From assembly GCA_029941905.1 (NCBI GenBank), contig JAPYTQ010000026.1, positions 9,574-73,573 of the forward strand: a DNA stretch of 64,000 nt, read 5' to 3'. The notes beneath the pieces are model-generated. The model was not told where the DNA came from. It was given only the letters and a program-made list of their open reading frames with translations, and ran no database searches. This DNA is from JAHRVQ01 sp029941905 (GTDB lineage: Bacteria; Pseudomonadota; Gammaproteobacteria; Pseudomonadales; Azotimanducaceae). How positions within the stretch are numbered: the stretch's first letter is position 1; every line of letters begins with the position of its first letter. The position numbers and the translations under genes are program-made. This document shows positions 32,718 through 39,612 of the stretch, in pieces.

Positions 32718-33971
32718 CTAACGCGCAGTCTGGTCCAGTAAATCGGTGATCAGGGCCACGCTATCCTTCACGTGGAATCTCCTGAGTGCTGTTACTTGCG
32801 TATCCCTGGTCTTCTCCAATCGACCCAGTGTGGAGAGCAGGTTATCGGGGTTAAGTGCCTCTTCCTGAATGACCAGACTCATACCTTCAGCCTCAAACAG
32901 GGAGGCATTCTTAATCTGGTCACCGCGACTCGAACGAAGGGAGAGAGGCACCAGGATATGGGGTGTTCTGGTGAGCAGCAGTTCGTAGATCGAATTGGCA
33001 CCCGCTCTTGAGATCACAACATGGGCCGCGGTGAGAACGTCGCCAAACTCTTGGTGCAGATACTCTTTTTGTTGGTACTCTTTTTGTTGGTACTCTTTTT
33101 GTTGNNNNNNNNNNNNNNNNNNNNNNNNNNNNNNNNNNNNNNNNNNNNNNNNNNNNNNNNNNNNNNNNNNNNNNNNNNNNNNNNNNNNNNNNNNNNNNNN
33201 NNNNTACTCTTTTTGTTGGTACTCTTTTTGTTGGTACTCTTTTTGTTGATGGGGCTGATTCCCATTGTCTTCACCAGTGACAACATTGCCTTCTCCCACC
33301 ACATGAATCACCTGGTAGTTCTTGACCAGCTCAGGGATCGATTCACGAATACAGTCGTTTATCACTCTTGCACCCAGGCTTCCGCCGAAAATCAGCAGCA
33401 CTGGCTTCGAATCTGTAAACCCGAGAAACGATCGGCCTGCGACTGCATTGCCGGATAACAAGGACTCACGCACAGGGGAACCGGTCACTTTTACCTTATG
33501 GCGGCTTTTTTTCGGTATGAACTGCCGGGTCTGCTCAAAGTTGACACAGACATAACGGCAGAACGGAAAACAGAGTTTGTTAGCCAGACCAGGCGTAAGA
33601 TCAGATTCATGGCATATTACCGGGACCCGGCAAAGCCAGGCGCCAACAACCAGTGGCACGGCAACAAAACCACCCTTGGAAAAAACGATATTGGGTCGAT
33701 ATTTTAGACACAGGAAGATACTTTGCAGCGTTCCCCAGATAATTTTCAGAGGATCAAGAAAATTATTCCAGTCGAAGTAACGCCGTAATTTGCCAGTGGA
33801 TATGCTGTAAAACGGGATTTCCAACTGACTGACCAGGGTTTGCTCAATACCGGCGCTGGACCCGACATAGGCGATGTCCCAGTCTCCCTTCTGCAGATGC
33901 TCGATCAGGGCAATATTGGGTGTTACATGACCTGCCGTTCCACCACCGGTGAAGAAAATTCTCCTGGCCAC
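32718..33971 (-). CDS. murG: MurG-like glycosyltransferase (Firmicutes-type) with an internal pentapeptide repeat
   Basis: GT-B fold of the MurG family: RRIFFTGGGTAGHVTPNIAL at the N-terminus, GKLRRYFDWNNFLDP (a segment I associate with Bacillus/Clostridium MurG proteins), FSKGGFVAVPLVVGA, LIFGGSLGARVIND and SRAGANSIYELLLT. MurG adds GlcNAc to lipid I. The proper dcw-cluster murG would be elsewhere; this copy sits in a perM-hda-murG operon, so it may be a paralogue or the transferred sole copy. Around residues 242-304 the domain linker is replaced by tandem QQKEY units that also contain an assembly gap. The start is GTG at 33971, overlapping the hda stop. Confidence 0.82.
   Translation of the reverse strand: MARRIFFTGGGTAGHVTPNIALIEHLQKGDWDIAYVGSSAGIEQTLVSQLEIPFYSISTGKLRRYFDWNNFLDPLKIIWGTLQSIFLCLKYRPNIVFSKGGFVAVPLVVGAWLCRVPVICHESDLTPGLANKLCFPFCRYVCVNFEQTRQFIPKKSRHKVKVTGSPVRESLLSGNAVAGRSFLGFTDSKPVLLIFGGSLGARVINDCIRESIPELVKNYQVIHVVGEGNVVTGEDNGNQPHQQKEYQQKEYQQKEXXXXXXXXXXXXXXXXXXXXXXXXXXXXXXXXXXQQKEYQQKEYQQKEYLHQEFGDVLTAAHVVISRAGANSIYELLLTRTPHILVPLSLRSSRGDQIKNASLFEAEGMSLVIQEEALNPDNLLSTLGRLEKTRDTQVTALRRFHVKDSVALITDLLDQTAR
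33061..33248 (-). repeat. 15-bp (QQKEY) tandem repeat inside the MurG-like gene
   Basis: Units 'tactctttttgttgg' at 33061, 33076 and 33091 before the gap and 33205, 33220 and 33235 after it. On the coding strand each reads CAA-CAA-AAA-GAG-TAC. The visible units are almost identical, which suggests recent expansion. The period is a multiple of three, so copy-number changes keep the frame. Confidence 0.93.
33105..33204. other. Assembly gap (100 N) inside the 15-bp repeat
   Basis: Exactly 100 N. Flanking unit starts 33061 and 33205 differ by 144, not a multiple of 15, so the number of N is a placeholder and true copy number is unknown. Confidence 0.97.
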
Positions 33972-34630
33972 TAGTAGCTCAAAATCTGTTTTACAAACGG
34001 GATCGTCACCGTTTTACCCTGCCGCAGGGTTTCCAGTTCCAATCGATAGAGAAGATCGAGCAGCTGTCTCATGTCCCTGCTACTGCGACTGAGAATAAAC
34101 CTGCCCACCTCTTCCCCCAGGCGAAAGCCCCTAATGTGTGCACGCTGCATCAATGCCTGCAATTTCTGTTCATCAGTAAGGTCGGCAGTTTCTATCGAGG
34201 CTGCTGAGATTATGCGGGAATGCAGGTCAGACAACCTGACCGGCAGCGCCGATGCCTGTCGCTCGCTCGCGAGAATAATCCGCTTACCCTGGTCTTTCAC
34301 TGCATTCATCAGATGAAACAATGCTTCTTCCCAGTCTGCCCGCCCCAGTATTTCATCGATATCATCTATGCAGATCAAGTTCATCGACTCGAGCCCGTCG
34401 AGGACATCAACCTTGTGACCTCGCAACCCGGCTAGATAAATGGAAGCCTCGTAGCGATGGCAGCAGGCCTGAAGTAAATGACTCCGACCCGTACCCGGGT
34501 ATCCCCAGACGTGAATCCAGTCAAACGGACCGGTGAATTTCTGCTGTAGCTCATTCCCGGCAGCACCGATGTAATTATCGAACGTCGCGTCGTCTCGAAG
34601 GGTAACGTCCAGGGTAAGCTGCCTACTCAC
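33971..34630 (-). CDS. hda: DnaA regulatory inactivator Hda
   Basis: 219 residues. The N-terminal clamp-binding segment QLTLDVTLRDDATFDNY is followed by an AAA+ domain: Walker A GYPGTGRSH, Walker B LICIDDIDEI, sensor/Arg-finger region LPVRLSDLHSRI. Hda on the beta clamp stimulates ATP hydrolysis by DnaA after initiation. The start overlaps the perM stop by 4 bp; the pair perM-hda is conserved. Confidence 0.94.
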   Translation of the reverse strand: MSRQLTLDVTLRDDATFDNYIGAAGNELQQKFTGPFDWIHVWGYPGTGRSHLLQACCHRYEASIYLAGLRGHKVDVLDGLESMNLICIDDIDEILGRADWEEALFHLMNAVKDQGKRIILASERQASALPVRLSDLHSRIISAASIETADLTDEQKLQALMQRAHIRGFRLGEEVGRFILSRSSRDMRQLLDLLYRLELETLRQGKTVTIPFVKQILSY

Positions 34631-35748
34631 TCGTTCGTCTTGTTCGCTGAGCCGTTTTCTGGCGAGTCCGCAGAAAGGCTGACTTCCTCCACCCCGCTGT
34701 AAAACTCACTTTTCTTGTATCGATCATGCATAAAGCGCATAAAAACCATCACCACGGCCGCGACTGGTAACGCCAGCAGGATTCCGGTAAACCCAAACAA
34801 CTGCCCACCCGCTAATATCGCAAAAATAACTGCGACAGGATGCAGGCCAATTCGGTCACCCACTAGCAAAGGCGTCAGTACCATACCCTCGAGCGCCTGC
34901 CCGACACCAAAAATGATCACCACGTAAATCAGGACGAAAGAATCCTGAAACTGAACAATGGCAGCGAACGTCGCTGCTGTGATTCCGACAAAGAAGCCCA
35001 GGTATGGAACGATGCTGGCGAGGCCAGCAAGCATACCTATTAACAGGGCCAGATCCAGACCAAGCATCATCAAGCCAGTTGAATATATGCAACCCAGAAC
35101 GAACATCACCAACATCTGCCCTCTCAGAAATGCACTCAGTACCTCATCACACTCCTTAACCAGTCCAACAACCGTCTCTTCAACATCACGTGCCAGCATT
35201 TCCCGCAGGTAGCCCACTAAAACATCCCAGTCTCGCATCAGATAAAAACTCACAACGGGAATAAGCGCAATGTTCGCCAGGCTCAGTGCGATCGAGTATC
35301 CGGATGATGTGAGCTGGAGGATCAGCTTCTGCGCGACACCCCCAACCTTGGTCCAGTTTTCTGTGAGCTGGGATTTTAACCTCGTCATGTTCAGATCAAA
35401 TGGATCTATCCCGAAATGTTCGATCAGAAATGGGCTGGTCGTCTGTTGCAACCACTGAATAAACTCCGGCACACTCTTTACCAGGGACCCCAGCTCCGCT
35501 ATTAACATTGGCAGCAATAGCACCAATCCGATGACGACAATGATCAGCAGCAAAACAAAAACCACCAATACACCGCCTGTTCTGCCCAGCTTACTCTGAA
35601 GACGATCCACCAGAGGATCACCCAGGTAGGCGATTGCCATTCCCACCAGAAACGGCGTCAGTATTGGCTGCAATAAATAAATCATGAAGAAAAGGAAAGC
35701 AATCGAGGCAAGCGCCAGACCTCTTTCCACAGGCCTTAGGGATCCCAT
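34627..35748 (-). CDS. perM: AI-2E family transporter (PerM)
   Basis: 373 residues with about seven or eight membrane helices. An N-terminal pair is followed by the helical region PEFIQWLQQTTSPFL and then IPVVSFYLMRDWD, LIGMLAGLASIVPYLGFFVG and LVGDRIGLHPVAVIFAILAG, all characteristic of the AI-2E/PerM family of inner-membrane permeases. Substrate is uncertain in most members. The C-terminal tail is hydrophilic. Confidence 0.92.
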   Translation of the reverse strand: MGSLRPVERGLALASIAFLFFMIYLLQPILTPFLVGMAIAYLGDPLVDRLQSKLGRTGGVLVVFVLLLIIVVIGLVLLLPMLIAELGSLVKSVPEFIQWLQQTTSPFLIEHFGIDPFDLNMTRLKSQLTENWTKVGGVAQKLILQLTSSGYSIALSLANIALIPVVSFYLMRDWDVLVGYLREMLARDVEETVVGLVKECDEVLSAFLRGQMLVMFVLGCIYSTGLMMLGLDLALLIGMLAGLASIVPYLGFFVGITAATFAAIVQFQDSFVLIYVVIIFGVGQALEGMVLTPLLVGDRIGLHPVAVIFAILAGGQLFGFTGILLALPVAAVVMVFMRFMHDRYKKSEFYSGVEEVSLSADSPENGSANKTNE

Positions 35749-35791
35749 ATTTTTGATTTCCTGCCCTTGGTTTTTTGTAACAGGTTGTTGA

Positions 35792-36889
35792 CTATTGTAA
35801 CCATTGATACTGGAGTTTTGTCATTTGATCAGTCGTCCCTAACAGCAACATTTTATTATCCAGCTCGATTATCTCGATCAATTGCCGAGTCTGCCCCTCA
35901 GTGCTGAGCTGGAACAGTACTTGTGAATCCCGCACTTCGACCAGGTAGCTGTCGAGTACTGGTGCTAGCGATTGCAGGTATTTTGACACCGCCGCATAAT
36001 CCGCGAGGTTATCAACCCGGTCGATCCTGATCTCGACGGTTCCCCTGGAAGAATCAATGGCATAACGCCGGGCGAGTGAATCCGCCAGTGAATTAACGAT
36101 CTCAGCCACCAGATCATCGGCATTATATGCAATGTTACTATAGCTGGACCATTGATTATCAATACGGTAATTCCAATTCGCGGTCCATTGGCCTGTATCT
36201 GATTTCCGGACCCGGCCAGTGAGTACACAATCCGGTTTGTATCGACTGGATGCGGTGTCGATTCTACCGAGAAACGAACCCCACACTTCCGCGGTAGAAA
36301 GCTGCGCCTCATCTTCAAGATCCAACAAAGGAAACAACAAGGGCAAACCGCGTTGTTCAGCGCTCACTTCCACTGCACTAAGCACTTCACTGGAATCAGA
36401 TTCAGAAATCAACCTTCGACCCTGTTCGTCGCTGACTGCCAGCCACAGCAGCACGCTCGGTCGATTGCTGCCCCAAACAGGATAGTCGGCATCACGCAAC
36501 AGCTTTCCGATTGCACTGGGTTCAAAGCGAAGCCTGAGAATTCTCGCAGGAACCTGCTGACCTCCGATCTGAAATTCACGGTCACTGGCCTGATAACTAT
36601 ATTGGTAGTAGTAGTCTGAAGGATTCCGCAGTGCGTTGGTAACCAATCGATTATCCTGCACGTCCTGGGTTCCCGAGACCCGGATTAACACCTGTAACAA
36701 CGCTGCCTGGGCACCGGATTTCAACTGCGCATCGTCCTGGCTCATGACATAAACTTCTGCCATGTAGAGATCTTCCACCGTCAGGGACAAGCCCCTGTTA
36801 GGCGTAACCAACATGATGGTGACCAACAAAAATACGACGTTTTTAATACCCGGATATCCTTTTAGAGAACCTCTGATTAAGGTTGGCAT
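35792..36889 (-). CDS. DUF2066 domain exported protein
   Basis: 365 residues, predicted exported (hydrophobic stretch NVVFLLVTIMLVTP about residues 17-30). The mature part has LYMAEVYVMSQDDAQLKSGA, VLIRVSGTQDVQDNRLV and YSYQASD, typical of DUF2066. Function is unknown. The ATG at 36889 and the first eight codons lie inside a MITE, so the N-terminus before the signal core is not ancestral. In Pseudomonas this gene is next to purM; purM and purN are not here. Confidence 0.85.
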   Translation of the reverse strand: MPTLIRGSLKGYPGIKNVVFLLVTIMLVTPNRGLSLTVEDLYMAEVYVMSQDDAQLKSGAQAALLQVLIRVSGTQDVQDNRLVTNALRNPSDYYYQYSYQASDREFQIGGQQVPARILRLRFEPSAIGKLLRDADYPVWGSNRPSVLLWLAVSDEQGRRLISESDSSEVLSAVEVSAEQRGLPLLFPLLDLEDEAQLSTAEVWGSFLGRIDTASSRYKPDCVLTGRVRKSDTGQWTANWNYRIDNQWSSYSNIAYNADDLVAEIVNSLADSLARRYAIDSSRGTVEIRIDRVDNLADYAAVSKYLQSLAPVLDSYLVEVRDSQVLFQLSTEGQTRQLIEIIELDNKMLLLGTTDQMTKLQYQWLQ

Positions 36890-36987
36890 GCCGCACCACT
36901 ATTTCCGCCATGGCGGGGTCAGGGCGGAATTCCAAAAAGTTGATATCGTACAGCATATTAACATCTATCTACTTAATCAGAGGTTCC
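36866..36987. mobile_element. 122-bp IS5-like MITE with TTAG target duplication
   Basis: Terminal inverted repeats GAACCTCTGATTAAG at 36867-36881 and its exact complement at 36972-36986, with one extra base at each end. Direct repeats TTAG flank it at 36862-36865 and 36988-36991; a 4-bp YTAR target is typical of the IS5 family. There is no transposase frame inside. It has inserted at the 5' end of the DUF2066 gene and supplies its start codon. Confidence 0.82.
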
Positions 36988-37119
36988 TTAGTTATCTTAT
37001 CGACTCGAATCGAATCCACACGGCAACATAATTTGAATTTAATGGAGATTTGCTCGTCCAACCTGTCATAAACTGCCAAACGATTGCAAATCGGCCAACC
37101 ACAAACGGAACCCTATTGT

Positions 37120-37956
37120 ATGACAGCCATGAGCCTGTCTCTTGTAACAGCCTTGAGCTCGTCTCTCACAACAGCCTTGAGAGTGCCTGTAACAACAGCC
37201 TGGGGCCAGTTTGTTAGAGCAAAAGTGCAGATTACCACAAGTCTTGCGGTTTTAGTTTTCGCTGCAACCGCTACCGCCGAACCAACTCCCTATCGCGCCA
37301 TCTATCGAGCAGATTACAAAGGGATACCCGTCAGTGCGAAAGGAATCCGTGAATTACGCCGTGAAGAAAATGGCACCTATACCTTGTCCTCAACCGCCAG
37401 GTCTTTCTTTGGAACAGTATCGGAGTCTTCAATATTCACCTTGCAAGAAGACCTTATGGTCCCCATACAATACACTTATCGTCGCACGGGTTTAGGTAAG
37501 AAACGAGATGCCACCCTGAAGTTTGACTGGGACAGCATGAAAGTAGTTAATGATGTCCAGTCAAAACCCTGGGAGATGCAAATTCCGACAGGGACGATGG
37601 ACAAACTCCTGTACCAGATGAAGATGCGCCAGGAACTGGCGTTCGCCCACAATCAGAATCTGCCCTGGCCTGATCTCGCGTACCAGGTTGCTGACAATGG
37701 CAAACTCAAACAATATCACTTCGAGGTGGTCGGTGAAGAAGAAACTGATACGCCGGTAGGTGCAATCAAGACGATCAAGGTTACCAGGGTCAAACACAAT
37801 AAAAATCGTGTGACGACTTTCTGGCTTGCACTGCAGTACGACTTCCTGCTGGTTCGCTTTCAACAACTGGATGACAAGGGCAAGGGCTTCGAACTGCTCC
37901 TCAGCGAAGCAGAGTTCGACGGAAGGCCAATCAGGGGAATCGAGACTTCTTTGTAA
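37120..37956 (+). CDS. DUF3108 exported protein
   Basis: 278 residues. The N-terminus is a degenerate octapeptide repeat (residues 2-33, units such as TAMSLSLV, TALSSSLT, TALRVPVT) that runs into a hydrophobic signal core (TTSLAVLVFAATATAEP). The mature part has YRAIYRADYKGIPVSAKG, a beta-rich DUF3108 pattern, and VGAIKTIKVTRVKHNKNR. Probably periplasmic; function unknown. I chose the ATG at 37120 because GGAA lies 9 nt upstream; the ATG at 37129 would make the repeat begin exactly at the start codon. Confidence 0.85.
   Translation: MTAMSLSLVTALSSSLTTALRVPVTTAWGQFVRAKVQITTSLAVLVFAATATAEPTPYRAIYRADYKGIPVSAKGIRELRREENGTYTLSSTARSFFGTVSESSIFTLQEDLMVPIQYTYRRTGLGKKRDATLKFDWDSMKVVNDVQSKPWEMQIPTGTMDKLLYQMKMRQELAFAHNQNLPWPDLAYQVADNGKLKQYHFEVVGEEETDTPVGAIKTIKVTRVKHNKNRVTTFWLALQYDFLLVRFQQLDDKGKGFELLLSEAEFDGRPIRGIETSL
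37123..37218 (+). repeat. 24-bp degenerate coding repeat at the DUF3108 start
   Basis: Units begin at 37123, 37147, 37171 and 37195, each starting ACAGCC; the first three continue TGAG after one variable base, the fourth diverges to TGGG. The ACAGCC-x-TGAGC core and the 24-bp period are shared with the SH3 protein repeat 16 kb away. Confidence 0.8.
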
Positions 37957-37976
37957 TCTTTGGGCACAGCAACTTG

Positions 37977-38543
37977 CTAAGCTTTGGGCAATGTCACTCC
38001 TTTTTGACCCTGATACTTGCCGCCGCGATCCTTATAGGACGTTTCGCACTCCTCGTCAGATTCAAAGAACAACATCTGGGCTACCCCTTCGTTGGCATAC
38101 ACCTTCGCCGGTAAGGTAGTTGTGTTGGAAAATTCCAGCGTCACATGACCTTCCCATTCCGGCTCCAGCGGTGTGACATTGACGATAATTCCGCAGCGGG
38201 CATAGGTGGATTTACCCAGGCAGATGGTCAGCACACTCCTTGGTATCTTGAAATACTCAACCGTTCGGGCCAGGACAAAGGAATTCGGTGGGATGATGCA
38301 AATGTCACTGCGTACATCGACGAAACTTTTTTCATCAAAAGCCTTGGGATCAACCGTAGCAGAATGAATGTTGGTAAACACCTTGAATTCATCAGAGCAA
38401 CGAACATCGTAACCGTAACTTGAGGTGCCATAGGAAATGAGGCGCTGCCCGTCAGATTCCCGAACCTGCTCTGACTCGAACGGCGAAATCATATCCTGTT
38501 CTTCAACCATACGACGGATCCAACGATCGGGTTTAATAGACAT
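37977..38543 (-). CDS. dcd: dCTP deaminase
   Basis: 188 residues: MSIKPDRWIRRM, PFESEQVRE, the catalytic region LARTVEYFKIPRSVLTICLG with KSTYARCGIIVNVTPLEPEW containing the catalytic Glu, and VAQMLFFESDEECETSYKDR. It deaminates dCTP to dUTP. Order dcd-apbC with divergent metG is conserved in Pseudomonas. Confidence 0.96.
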   Translation of the reverse strand: MSIKPDRWIRRMVEEQDMISPFESEQVRESDGQRLISYGTSSYGYDVRCSDEFKVFTNIHSATVDPKAFDEKSFVDVRSDICIIPPNSFVLARTVEYFKIPRSVLTICLGKSTYARCGIIVNVTPLEPEWEGHVTLEFSNTTTLPAKVYANEGVAQMLFFESDEECETSYKDRGGKYQGQKGVTLPKA

Positions 38544-38606
38544 GCGTTACCTCTGGAAGAAACAAAGCGCTGAATGATACAGGTCGTTCCCTATGGAAGC
38601 GATTCC

Positions 38607-39389
38607 CTAGTCATCCATTACCCTGATTTTGGGTCCGGCGGTCTGCATACTATCGATTGTCTCGTGAATGGACCTGGCTATGTGCCGGAAGATCTGACTC
38701 ACTTCACCTTCCGGATCAGCAATGACCGGTGGTGTTCCACCATCGGACTGTTCCCGAATCGCAAGTGACAGGGGTAATTTGCCCAGAACCGTCGTATGGT
38801 ACTCAGCGGCGATATCGTTTCCACCACCAGCACCGAATACCGTTTCTACATGTCCACATTCGCTGCAAACATGCTGGCTCATATTTTCGACGATACCTAA
38901 CAAAGGCACCTCGACTTTTCGAAACATCTCAATTCCCTTCCGCGCATCCAGCAGAGCAATATCCTGTGGTGTTGTGACAATGACTACCCCGCTCATGGGT
39001 ACGCTTTGTGACATGGTAAGCTGGATGTCCCCTGTACCCGGCGGCATATCGACAACCAGGTAGTCAACGTTCTGCCAATAGGTCTGGGTAAGTAGCTGCT
39101 GCAGGGCACCGCTGGCCATTGGACCTCGCCATACCGCTGGCGTCCGGTCGGACGTCAGGAAGCTCATCGACATCACTTGCAGATTATTCGCCATGATCGG
39201 CTGCAAAAATTCATTCGTCGTTTCAGGCCTGGTTCCTTCGGCTACTCCCATCATCAACCCCTGGCTGGGACCATAGATATCAGCGTCGAGCAGGCCTACG
39301 GTATGACCTTCCGCAGACAGCGCCAGGGCGAGATTCGCCGATACGGTTGATTTGCCGACACCGCCTTTGCCCGAGGCGACAGCAATCAC
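38607..39389 (-). CDS. apbC: Mrp/ApbC-family Fe-S cluster carrier ATPase
   Basis: 260 residues. Deviant Walker A ASGKGGVGKSTVSANLALAL, Walker B LVVDMPPGTGDIQLT, and the Fe-S site CSECGH. It delivers iron-sulfur clusters to apo-proteins. The start is GTG at 39389 only two codons before the conserved core. In frame upstream there is sequence like LPGVKH, also typical of Mrp, but a stop comes after about 20 codons and no ATG, GTG or TTG is available. The N-terminal MIP18/DUF59-type domain of many Mrp proteins is absent. A 12-bp duplication lies at 39427-39450. Confidence 0.88.
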   Translation of the reverse strand: MIAVASGKGGVGKSTVSANLALALSAEGHTVGLLDADIYGPSQGLMMGVAEGTRPETTNEFLQPIMANNLQVMSMSFLTSDRTPAVWRGPMASGALQQLLTQTYWQNVDYLVVDMPPGTGDIQLTMSQSVPMSGVVIVTTPQDIALLDARKGIEMFRKVEVPLLGIVENMSQHVCSECGHVETVFGAGGGNDIAAEYHTTVLGKLPLSLAIREQSDGGTPPVIADPEGEVSQIFRHIARSIHETIDSMQTAGPKIRVMDD

Positions 39390-39426
39390 ATGCTTTACGC
39401 CAGGTAAGCTGAGTTTTTTATGTGCT

Positions 39427-39450
39427 GATTGGGGATCTGATTGGGGAGTG
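39427..39450. repeat. 12-bp tandem duplication upstream of apbC
   Basis: 'gattggggatct' followed by 'gattggggagtg' (9 of 12 identical). It lies in frame with the degraded upstream part of apbC. Confidence 0.6.
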
Positions 39451-39612
39451 ATAAGACTTCACCTGGTTATTCACGAGTACACTAGTATAAATCCGCTACC
39501 GTCTAAAAACACAAATTCGATTACTTTTGTTGTTTACGAACTGAAATTTTGGATGAAAATCATCGCCCGCATCGGTATATTTACCCACTTCGTAAAATCT
39601 GCCAGCAACCCT

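Noticed and set aside
33061..33248. Possible CRISPR or regulatory iteron array
   Set aside because: 15-bp units without spacers, in frame within the MurG-like gene.
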